NCBI GenBank assembly: GCA_028287455.1
Contig: JAQBPP010000083.1
Span: 1-16,753 of the forward strand
Direction of reading: 5' to 3'
Length of the DNA: 16,753 nucleotides
Source: Bacilli bacterium
GTDB lineage: Bacteria; Bacillota; Bacilli; Tumebacillales; JAQBPP01
How positions within the stretch are numbered: the stretch's first letter is position 1; every line of letters starts with the position of its first letter. The notes under the pieces are model-generated. The model worked only from the letters and a program-made list of their open reading frames with translations. It searched no databases and had not been told where the DNA came from. A program made the translations under genes and the position numbers. Shown in pieces: positions 1 through 6,037 of the stretch.

Positions 1-498
1 GTTGAAATACTAAGAACGGGCGGATATTACTCAAATTTAATTTATGATCGAGAAGAAAAAATAAAACAGTTTGAAAAAAAGAAAAAATCTCTTCTGAAAA
101 GAATTGATCAGCAATCATTGAATGATGTTGAAATTTTGAAATCCAAATTAGATTCGTTAAATGATAGGAAAACCACATTACTTGATTTTTTTGTTGAGGG
201 TAAATTTGATAAAAATGAACTGGAAAAAAGACGTATTAAATTAGATAGTGACATCGATAAAATTACCCAAGAACTCAATGAATTATCCAAAACAAATACG
301 CAGATTTTCTCCGATATTGAAGAAATTGACGATAGTGTTAAAAAACTTAAAGAACTAAAAATTGGAACCACTTACAGTAAACAATTCATTATAAATCAAT
401 TCAAACGTATGTTAGTGTTTAAATCCCCTGAAAACGAACGGGTAATGTTAATTCAAACGCCAATATTCGATATGGTATGTAATCTTGATCTAGCTTGA
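1..498 (+). CDS. Large serine recombinase, C-terminal part (5' truncated by window edge)
   Basis: The frame is open from base 1 to a TGA at 496-498, giving 165 residues with no start in view, so this is the 3' end of a longer gene. The part seen is Lys/Glu/Asp/Leu-rich, with long heptad-like helices and an FVEGKFDKNELEKRR segment. This is typical of the coiled-coil region and C-terminal tail after the zinc-ribbon domain of large serine integrases (the resolvase catalytic domain would lie upstream, off the window). Such enzymes integrate and excise phages, ICEs and transposons at short att sites, and their genes usually sit right beside one end of the element. Here the gene stops about 35 bp from the point where comM homology begins. 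The DNA is visibly more A+T-rich than the genes to the right, which suggests recent transfer. The family call rests on the coiled coil and context only, because the catalytic Ser is not in view. Confidence 0.75.
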   Translation, partial: VEILRTGGYYSNLIYDREEKIKQFEKKKKSLLKRIDQQSLNDVEILKSKLDSLNDRKTTLLDFFVEGKFDKNELEKRRIKLDSDIDKITQELNELSKTNTQIFSDIEEIDDSVKKLKELKIGTTYSKQFIINQFKRMLVFKSPENERVMLIQTPIFDMVCNLDLA

Positions 499-1175
499 TT
501 TTGATTAATCATGGCAATGTATCCTAATCTAAGCAGGTGATGTCCACCGGCAGCAGCAATCACTATCGCGCGTTTGGCCTGCCATTGCCCCTTTACCTGA
601 TCAATGCTTGGGTACTCCGGACCACAAATGGGGAGCTCTGCTGCGCCCAGTTTAACTGATTGTGCACGGCCATGAAGAACGGCCACGCAATGCTGAAGGC
701 TAAGCACACGGACGACTTCAATATCAGGCACTAAGTCGCGGAACACCGGATTGGCTGCAGAAATAAATACTTGTTTATGGCCTTGCTCAGCGGACGTGCG
801 GATTAAACCCAATGCCCCTTTAATCGGCAGCAGCGATCCATCTAACGCAATTTCGCCGAGGAAAGCACAGCATTTACTTTTATCGGCTGTGATCTGTCCT
901 GACGCAATGAGAATGCCGATACAGATAGGCAGATCAAGTGCCGGACCTTCCTTGCGCAAATCCGCAGGTGCCAAATTAATCGTTATCCGTCCAAGTGGAA
1001 AAGTGAACCCGGAATTTTGGATCGCGGCGCGCACGCGATCCTTCGACTCTCTGACTGATGCAGAAGGCAGGCCGACCAAATGAAAGTTCTGCAGACCGTT
1101 TGATACATCTACTTCAACTGTTACCTGTCGTCCATGTATTCCTTGCAGTGTATAACTAGCCACTGACGCGTACAA
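453..1175 (-). pseudogene. comM: comM/yifB Mg-chelatase-like AAA+ ATPase, 5' part, interrupted by mobile element
   Basis: The 240-codon frame starts at a TTG (1173-1175) behind a GGAGGTGA ribosome site (1183-1190). Residues 2 to about 217 match the N-terminal half of ComM/YifB: an opening YASVASYTLQGI, a VEVDVSNGLQNFHLVGLP segment, RESKDRVRAAIQNSG, then the lead-in VKGQWQAKRAIVIAAAGGHHLL at about 194-215. This is the S5-like N-terminal domain plus the start of the AAA+ module. The Walker A loop that should follow is missing; residues about 219-240 are read from inserted DNA and antisense to the recombinase gene. ComM is a hexameric helicase that drives branch migration during transformation in Gram-negative bacteria; its role in Bacillales is less clear. 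With no ATP-binding site this fragment should be inactive as an ATPase, unless precise excision restores the gene. Confidence 0.88.
499..533. other. Putative attachment-site junction between mobile element and comM
   Basis: Reading the minus strand, comM codes a normal family sequence through IAAAGGHHLL (codons ending near 531). The expected continuation to the Walker A loop (roughly IGPPGSGKT) is replaced by YIAMINQNQ from A+T-rich DNA. The break therefore falls at about 522-533, and the recombinase gene stops at 498. This is the layout of an att site generated by a serine recombinase. The exact crossover dinucleotide cannot be fixed without the other end of the element or an uninterrupted comM. 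Confidence 0.6.
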
Positions 1176-1214
1176 AAATGAATCACCTCCAAAAAATTAT
1201 CTTGAAATAGTTTG

Positions 1215-1243
1215 TTGATGAATTTATAATTAACACAAATAAT
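1215..1243 (+). promoter_or_regulatory. Candidate sigma-A promoter for the 73-aa gene
   Basis: TTGATG (1215-1220) and AATAAT (1238-1243) are 17 bp apart, about 115 bp before the 73-aa gene. The spacer is very A+T-rich, so chance matches are likely. Confidence 0.3.
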
Positions 1244-1358
1244 AATATAAATCCATATATAATTTATACATGCAATAATCGGATGCGCTAAATTTGTCGT
1301 ACAAAAGGACTGGAATGGTTATTCTAATCACGTACGATTTTACAAAGGGGTTGTTGAA

Positions 1359-1580
1359 ATGATTAAAATTCGGTTGACTGTGGAAGGACTGCTCGACCTG
1401 CCGGACGGCACAGAGGATGAATTTGCATTTGCAAAGGATGAGTCAGGTGGATATGTGGCGGAAGTTCACGAGGATGGATTTGAACATTTTCTGCGTCATG
1501 CGAATTTGATCACTTACAAAAATCATCTGAAAGAATATGATGATGGAGATGTTGTTGGGGAATTCACCCTTGCTGAATGA
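1359..1580 (+). CDS. Hypothetical acidic 73-aa protein
   Basis: ATG start with an AAAGGGG ribosome site 8 nt upstream (1344-1350), 73 residues, TGA stop. I do not recognise the family. The protein is acidic (many Asp/Glu), with no cysteine pair, signal peptide or membrane segment. It opens MIKIRLTVEGLLDLPDGTEDEF, predicted mainly as beta strand, and ends with a DDGDVVGEFTLAE tail. The clear ribosome site, sensible codon use and a strong hairpin 13 bases after the stop suggest a real single-gene transcript. It sits between the broken comM (divergent) and a convergent 136-aa gene, outside the conserved sucC block. No function is proposed. Confidence 0.6.
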   Translation: MIKIRLTVEGLLDLPDGTEDEFAFAKDESGGYVAEVHEDGFEHFLRHANLITYKNHLKEYDDGDVVGEFTLAE

Positions 1581-1592
1581 GAAAAAACATTC

Positions 1593-1663
1593 GAAAAAAC
1601 AGTCGTTCCTTTCTAGCTCCAGTTGCATGCAAAAGTCGCGTCGAAAGGAACGAACGTTTTTTC
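1593..1663. terminator. Bidirectional hairpin terminator, copy 1 of a repeated 47-bp core element
   Basis: Arms 1593-1613 and 1643-1663 are complementary over 21 bp with two mismatches. The outer parts are A-rich on the left and T-rich on the right, so either strand ends in a U-run. The core at 1605-1651 is GTTCCTTTC, TAGCTCC, 15 variable bases, TCGCGTC, GAAAGGAAC. The same core occurs inverted at 4679-4724 region (copy 2, 4667-4733). The 15-nt apex here contains the palindrome TTGCATGCAA (1623-1632). It lies between two convergent genes, as expected for a shared terminator. Confidence 0.75.
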
Positions 1664-1698
1664 TACTACTTATGGTAAAAAGTTATACTTCCTTGTTT

Positions 1699-1725
1699 AA
1701 AAAAGCCAAGTCCCACTGACCTGGC
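1699..1725 (-). terminator. Intrinsic terminator of the 136-aa minus-strand gene
   Basis: On the minus strand GCCAGGTC, loop AGTGG, GACTTGGC forms an 8-bp stem with one G-U pair, followed by six Ts. It lies 22 bases after the stop of the minus-strand gene ending at 1747. Confidence 0.75.
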
Positions 1726-1746
1726 GGAATGTATGGTGACGAGCAA

Positions 1747-2157
1747 TTAATCATTCTGATAGTGGATCCATCTGGAAAAGTGGGTGATGCGATCCACAAG
1801 CTCCTGGTGCCAGCGATCGTCCCCGATCAGATCTGCAAGGTTCATCAGATCCAAGGTATTGTCAATTTGTTCAGGGATGACACGGATTTTCTGCTGGATA
1901 CGGATATCTTCCGGGTACTTTTCCAGTTGATGCAGTATTTTTTCTTCGCCAATCGCTTTGGATAAACTGCCGGAACGAGCGCCGTCAGTTTCACAATAGT
2001 AAGCGTACATTTGGTAATCAAACAGGATATCCGGACTAATTTGGCTTCTGCGGCACGTTGGGCAAACCAATAAGGGAACGTCTTGAATCAGGACACCGCC
2101 CTCTGAGTAGACGTTTTCCAGTCTGGCCACCATTGTAAGTCCACAACAGATGTCCAT
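1747..2157 (-). CDS. Conserved-looking hypothetical protein with two cysteine pairs (YgiT-like zinc-finger candidate)
   Basis: ATG at 2155-2157 follows an AGGAGGGG ribosome site (2164-2171); 136 residues. The N-terminal 35 residues carry Cys4-Cys5 and Cys32-x2-Cys35 (CPTC) around a short beta-rich stretch with VPLLVCPTC. This recalls YgiT/MqsA-type zinc-finger domains, although the first pair is CC rather than CxxC. The remaining ~100 residues are charged and helical, with Asp/Glu/Ile/Leu repeats and no membrane segment. It is the only complete gene here on the minus strand and has its own extended -10 promoter and its own terminator, so it is an independent unit. Its partner, if any, is not visible: no neighbouring mqsR/RelE-like toxin gene is present. 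The function is unknown and the zinc-finger call is tentative. Confidence 0.7.
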   Translation of the reverse strand: MDICCGLTMVARLENVYSEGGVLIQDVPLLVCPTCRRSQISPDILFDYQMYAYYCETDGARSGSLSKAIGEEKILHQLEKYPEDIRIQQKIRVIPEQIDNTLDLMNLADLIGDDRWHQELVDRITHFSRWIHYQND

Positions 2158-2177
2158 GGCAATCCCCTCCTGCAGCC

Positions 2178-2204
2178 ATTATACCACACAGATGATCTCA
2201 GCAA
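2178..2204 (-). promoter_or_regulatory. Extended -10 promoter for the 136-aa minus-strand gene
   Basis: On the minus strand TTGCTG (2199-2204) is followed 15 bp later by TGG-TATAAT (hexamer at 2178-2183), a consensus -10 with the TGn extension. The predicted start at about 2171 falls on the first base of the ribosome site, so the 5' leader would be only about 14 nt. Confidence 0.6.
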
Positions 2205-2298
2205 TTCTTTCTGGGCACGGGTATCCAATAAACGGGATTAGGAAAACTAGATAAGAGCTGTAACTATTCAAATGAGTTCGTGGGAAAGGGTGAGAGAA

Positions 2299-2460
2299 AT
2301 GCAAGAAGAATATTCATTGCGCTGCGTCATGTGCGGTTCTTCCACTATTGTGCCAGAACATGCTGTTGATCAGATCGAAATTGTAAAATCTTCTTCCACA
2401 TACATTTGTCCTCAGTGCTCACATCGAGTAAAATATGAAAGTGACAAAATGACCAAATAA
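2299..2460 (+). CDS. Small zinc-ribbon protein (DUF2197/YlaI-like candidate), 53 aa
   Basis: The start is placed at ATG 2299, behind AAAGGGTGAGAG (2285-2296). An upstream in-frame ATG at 2272 would add 9 residues but has no ribosome site. The 53-residue product has CVMC (Cys9, Cys12) and CPQC (Cys37, Cys40) about 25 residues apart, the spacing of a single zinc ribbon. The pattern xCxxCGxxxxxP...TYxCPxC resembles the short YlaI/DUF2197 proteins of Bacillales, whose role is unknown. No catalytic domain or membrane segment is present. It runs in the same direction as sucC, 106 bp upstream of it, with no terminator in between, so the two may be co-transcribed. Confidence 0.65.
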   Translation: MQEEYSLRCVMCGSSTIVPEHAVDQIEIVKSSSTYICPQCSHRVKYESDKMTK

Positions 2461-2566
2461 GCAGTTCAACAAATTGTAACTTTCGCGGCGCAGGAAACTC
2501 TACCGCAATGGCGAATTGAATCGATTTGTGAACATCGGGCGGGTTCTGCCTGAAGGAGGTAAACAG

Positions 2567-3724
2567 ATGAATATTCATGAGTATCAGGGAAAGCAACTGC
2601 TGCGGGAATTTGGTGTTGCTGTTTCTTCTGGGGAAGTCGCTTTCACTGTTGACCAAGCGGTTGCCATAGCCGAAAAACTCGGAGGCAAAGCGGTAGTTAA
2701 AGCGCAAATTCATGCAGGTGGACGAGGCAAGGCAGGCGGGGTTAAACTCGCCAAGTCGTTAGAAGACGTGCGTACATATGCAAGCCAAATCCTTGGCATG
2801 ACGCTCGTGACGCATCAAACGGGTCCTGAAGGCAAAGTGGTGAAACGGCTATTGATCGAAGAGCTGACCAATATCCAAAAAGAATATTACGTTGGAGTAG
2901 TGGTAGATCGCTCGACTGGATCCGTAGTCATGATGGCTTCGGAAGAAGGCGGCACAGAAATTGAAGAAGTTGCTGCACACTCACCTGAGAAAATCATCAA
3001 AGAAGTGGTCGATCCTGCAGTTGGATTATTGTCGTTCCAGGCTCAACGACTCGCTTATGCGATTAATATTCCAGGTCCGTTAGTAAGAAAAGCTGTAAAA
3101 TTTATGATGGGCCTTTATGAGGCATTTGTTGCCAAGGATTGCTCGATTGCTGAAATCAATCCTTTGGTGGTAACAGCAGAGGGCGACGTGCTAGCACTGG
3201 ATGCGAAGCTGAATTTCGATCCCAATGCGTTGTTTCGTCATCCGGAAATACTGGAACTCAGGGACTTGGATGAAGAAGATCCCAAGGAAATTGAGGCGTC
3301 CAAGTTTGATTTAAGCTACATTGCGCTGGAAGGCAACGTTGGCTGTATGGTCAATGGAGCGGGTCTGGCCATGGCTACGATGGATACGATTAAATACTTT
3401 GGGGGCGAACCTGCCAACTTCCTTGACGTAGGGGGCGGTGCGACGACTGAAAAAGTGACTGCTGCCTTTAAGATTATCCTGTCGGATCCCAATGTACGGG
3501 GTATCCTGGTGAATATCTTTGGCGGAATCATGAAGTGTGACGTTATCGCAAACGGTGTAATTGCAGCTGCAAAAGAAGTCGGATTGAACAAGCCGCTGGT
3601 GGTTCGCTTGGAAGGAACCAACGTCGATTTGGGCAAAGAAATTTTAAATACGTCCGGTTTGAATATTGTTGCTGCGGATTCACTGGCCGATGCGGCACAG
3701 AAGATTGTCAGCCTCGTCAAGTAA
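2567..3724 (+). CDS. sucC: Succinyl-CoA ligase (ADP-forming), beta subunit
   Basis: Start ATG 2567 follows GAAGGAGGT (2553-2560); an in-frame ATG-free extension back to 2516 lacks a ribosome site. The product is 385 residues, the usual SucC length. It opens MNIHEYQGKQLLREFGV, has the ATP-grasp glycine loop GGRGKAGG at 51-58, the substrate-region segment GNVGCMVNGAGLAM around 256-268, and the C-terminal NIFGGIMKCD at 316-325, a classical ligase signature. With SucD it forms a cytosolic heteromer that interconverts succinyl-CoA plus ADP and phosphate with succinate, CoA and ATP in the TCA cycle. sucD follows after 27 bp, so they form an operon. No convincing promoter is visible directly upstream; transcription may begin before the 53-aa gene. 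Confidence 0.97.
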   Translation: MNIHEYQGKQLLREFGVAVSSGEVAFTVDQAVAIAEKLGGKAVVKAQIHAGGRGKAGGVKLAKSLEDVRTYASQILGMTLVTHQTGPEGKVVKRLLIEELTNIQKEYYVGVVVDRSTGSVVMMASEEGGTEIEEVAAHSPEKIIKEVVDPAVGLLSFQAQRLAYAINIPGPLVRKAVKFMMGLYEAFVAKDCSIAEINPLVVTAEGDVLALDAKLNFDPNALFRHPEILELRDLDEEDPKEIEASKFDLSYIALEGNVGCMVNGAGLAMATMDTIKYFGGEPANFLDVGGGATTEKVTAAFKIILSDPNVRGILVNIFGGIMKCDVIANGVIAAAKEVGLNKPLVVRLEGTNVDLGKEILNTSGLNIVAADSLADAAQKIVSLVK

Positions 3725-3751
3725 TGCCGAATTTTGGAGGGATGAGTTGCC

Positions 3752-4654
3752 ATGAGTATTTTGGTGAATAAAAATACAAAAGTCATCACACAGGGCATAA
3801 CAGGTACTACCGGCCTTTTCCACACCAAGCAGGCCGTTGAATACGGGACAAACATGGTCGGCGGTGTAACGCCTGGCAAGGGCGGCACTCAAGTGGAAGG
3901 CATTCCTGTATACAACACGGTGGCCGAAGCAGTTAAATCCACTGGTGCAAATGCCTCTGTGATTTATGTACCGCCTGCTTTTGCAGCGGATGCCATTATG
4001 GAAGCTGTGGACTCAGAAATTGAGTTGGTCATTTGTATTACGGAAGGGATTCCTGTGCTCGATATGGTGCGGGTAACCCGCTATTTGGAAGGCAGAAAAT
4101 CCCGCTTGATCGGTCCGAATTGCCCTGGTGTAATTACCCCGGGTGAATGCAAAATTGGCATCATGCCAGGTTATATCCATCGCCCAGGACGTGTAGGCGT
4201 CGTTTCCCGTTCTGGTACACTAACCTATGAAGCAGTTCATCAATTGTCTGTAAGCAACATTGGACAATCCACTGCGGTCGGAATCGGCGGCGACCCAGTG
4301 AAAGGAACCGAATTTGTAGATGTATTGCGCATGTTCAATGATGACCCGGATACAGATGCAGTGATTATGATCGGCGAAATTGGCGGAACTGCTGAAGAAG
4401 AAGCTGCTCACTGGATCAAAGCGAATATGCAAAAACCTGTAGTGGGTTTCATAGCTGGCGCAACTGCTCCTCAAGGCAAGCGTATGGGACACGCTGGTGC
4501 AATCATTTCTGGCGGTAAAGGAACCGCAGCAGAAAAGATTGCGACGTTGGAGGAATGCGGCGTTCGCGTCGCGCCGACTCCGTCACAAATGGGCTCTACT
4601 ATGGTTGAATTGCTGACTGAGCGCGGCATGCTGGCGCAAGTAACAATTAAGTAA
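3752..4654 (+). CDS. sucD: Succinyl-CoA ligase (ADP-forming), alpha subunit
   Basis: ATG 3752 is preceded by GGAGGGATG (3736-3744). The product is 300 residues, the family length. It has the N-terminal CoA-binding Rossmann domain (ITQGITGTTGLFHTKQAVEYG), the segment VSRSGTLTYEA, and the active-site loop KRMGHAGAIISGGKGTAAEK; His247 is the residue that is phosphorylated during catalysis. It pairs with SucC (27-bp spacing) in the TCA cycle enzyme. A strong bidirectional hairpin (4667-4733) begins 12 bases after the stop and separates sucCD from dprA. Confidence 0.97.
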   Translation: MSILVNKNTKVITQGITGTTGLFHTKQAVEYGTNMVGGVTPGKGGTQVEGIPVYNTVAEAVKSTGANASVIYVPPAFAADAIMEAVDSEIELVICITEGIPVLDMVRVTRYLEGRKSRLIGPNCPGVITPGECKIGIMPGYIHRPGRVGVVSRSGTLTYEAVHQLSVSNIGQSTAVGIGGDPVKGTEFVDVLRMFNDDPDTDAVIMIGEIGGTAEEEAAHWIKANMQKPVVGFIAGATAPQGKRMGHAGAIISGGKGTAAEKIATLEECGVRVAPTPSQMGSTMVELLTERGMLAQVTIK

Positions 4655-4666
4655 TCTTCTTAGGCG

Positions 4667-4733
4667 GAAAATTTTTTGTTCCTTTCGACGCGACCTTTGC
4701 CGTAGGCCGGAGCTAGAAAGGAACAAAATTTTC
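4667..4733. terminator. Bidirectional hairpin terminator after sucD, copy 2 of the repeated 47-bp core element
   Basis: Arms 4667-4686 and 4716-4733 are complementary, apart from two extra Ts on the left, and end in A/T tracts usable from both strands. Read in reverse complement, the core carries GTTCCTTTC, TAGCTCC, 15 nt, TCGCGTC, GAAAGGAAC, exactly as in copy 1 at 1605-1651. Only the 15-nt apex differs (4694-4708 here, which can fold as GCC-TAC-GGC on the minus strand). Position right after the sucD stop supports a terminator role. Confidence 0.75.
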
Positions 4734-4825
4734 TCTAAACTCTCCTCTCTTATTTCACTTCCTAGCAGTTTCCTGTTTTTAATCCAATTCAAATATAAAT
4801 CATGCATGATAAAAGGGGACCTTCT

Positions 4826-5941
4826 ATGATCGATGATGCGTACTATGCGCATCTATGGTTTGCTTGTCCGGGCATCGGCCAGGGAAGATTAACTAGTTTA
4901 CGCACTGTCTTTGGTTCCTATCAGGCAGCCTGGCATGCGCAAGAACCAGACTTGCAGGGTTGGGCCCGCAGTTTTTTTCGCGGACAAAACAATGGAATCA
5001 AGCACCTTCTGGCACATCGGAACAAGCTTTCCATAGAAGAACAGTATCTTGCATTAACAAGGCAAGGGATTCAGGTTCTGATCCGAGGTTCGACCGGATA
5101 TCCATCTCAATTTGAAGAATTAAACCTGCCGCCGGAGATTATTTATGCATCGGGACAATTAGAGTTTAGTCAACCGAGGGTTGCGATTGTTGGAACCAGG
5201 CATCCGTCCAGTTATGGCACCTTTGTGGCCAGTCGATTGGCTGCAGAACTAGCGGCGGCAGGTGTACAAGTTGTGTCCGGGCTTGCGCGCGGGATCGATA
5301 CGACTGCCCATATCGGCGCGCTGAAGGGCGGGGGTTCGACGCTGGCCATCTTGGGATCTGGCCTCACACGCATTTATCCGCAGCAAAATCAGCAGTTGGC
5401 AAGGGCGATTGTGGAAAAAGGATGTCTATTATCAGAAGTATTGCCTGAAACAGGCGCCTCAAAAGGTTTGTTCCCTATGCGAAATCGCCTGATTGCAGCG
5501 ATCAGCCAAGCCGTTTTAGTCGTGGAAGCCGGACATAAGAGTGGCTCGATGTCTACCGTTGATGCTGCGCTTGGGCTCGGCCGGGACGTATTTGCGGTGC
5601 CAGGACCCATCTATGAATTGGGCAGTCACGGAACTAATCGGTTGATTCAGGATGGCGCGAAATTAGTGGCTTCAGTTGAGGATATACTGGATGAGTTAAA
5701 GGGGCTGAATCCAGGCCGGAACACGCTGCCAAATTCCACAGCAAAAGTCAGTGAACTGTCGATTCCAATGCGTCAAATATGGGAAAGCTTAGCAGGAGGA
5801 CCTGTGCATCTGACAAATCTGGTCAACGGACTGAAGATGAATACTGATCATTTGATTCCCGCGCTTATGGAGATGGCGATGAGCGGATTGGTGGAGCAGC
5901 TGCCAGGCAGTTTTTGGTCCAGAAAAATGGGCAATCGTTGA
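4826..5941 (+). CDS. dprA: DNA-processing protein DprA (Smf)
   Basis: Start ATG 4826 lies 6-7 nt after AAAGGGGA (4812-4819); the in-frame ATG at 4802 precedes that site and is rejected. The product is 371 residues. It has an N-terminal helix-hairpin-helix-like region (ACPGIGQGRLTSL), then the Rossmann-like DprA core: GTRHPSSYG (123-131), SGLARGID (151-158), ILGSGLTRIYP, FPMRNRLIA (216-224), VPGPI and GSHGTNRLIQDGA. A C-terminal winged-helix segment follows (from about 310). DprA binds incoming single-stranded DNA during natural transformation and loads RecA, acting in the cytosol. A TATAAA at 4794-4799 might be a -10, but no good -35 is seen. It lies after the sucD terminator and 96 bp before topA, its usual Bacillales place. 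The gene looks intact, unlike comM. Confidence 0.95.
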   Translation: MIDDAYYAHLWFACPGIGQGRLTSLRTVFGSYQAAWHAQEPDLQGWARSFFRGQNNGIKHLLAHRNKLSIEEQYLALTRQGIQVLIRGSTGYPSQFEELNLPPEIIYASGQLEFSQPRVAIVGTRHPSSYGTFVASRLAAELAAAGVQVVSGLARGIDTTAHIGALKGGGSTLAILGSGLTRIYPQQNQQLARAIVEKGCLLSEVLPETGASKGLFPMRNRLIAAISQAVLVVEAGHKSGSMSTVDAALGLGRDVFAVPGPIYELGSHGTNRLIQDGAKLVASVEDILDELKGLNPGRNTLPNSTAKVSELSIPMRQIWESLAGGPVHLTNLVNGLKMNTDHLIPALMEMAMSGLVEQLPGSFWSRKMGNR

Positions 5942-5958
5942 TTTAATTGAACCAGCGT

Positions 5959-5988
5959 TTGACAATCGCTGCCCCAACGCATTAGTAT
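5959..5988 (+). promoter_or_regulatory. Candidate sigma-A promoter for topA
   Basis: A consensus -35 TTGACA (5959-5964) is followed after 18 bp by TAGTAT (5983-5988, four of six matches). An alternative TATAAG at 5986 would need a 21-bp spacer. It lies about 50 bp before the topA start, in the only sizeable gap between dprA and topA. Confidence 0.5.
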
Positions 5989-6037
5989 AAGGAACAAAAT
6001 AGCAATGAAAATTAATTGACGGAAGGGAGCGGCGCGT

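Noticed and set aside
751..1083. A 110-codon plus-strand frame opposite comM
   Set aside because: Shadow of the comM fragment; its composition follows the antisense of comM.
1297..1337. Inverted repeat TCGTAC (1297-1302) and GTACGA (1332-1337) before the 73-aa gene
   Set aside because: Only 6 bp with a 29-bp gap in A+T-rich DNA; chance is likely and the flanks do not extend the match.
3316..3888. A 190-codon minus-strand frame across sucC-sucD
   Set aside because: Antisense to two certain genes, with no family features.
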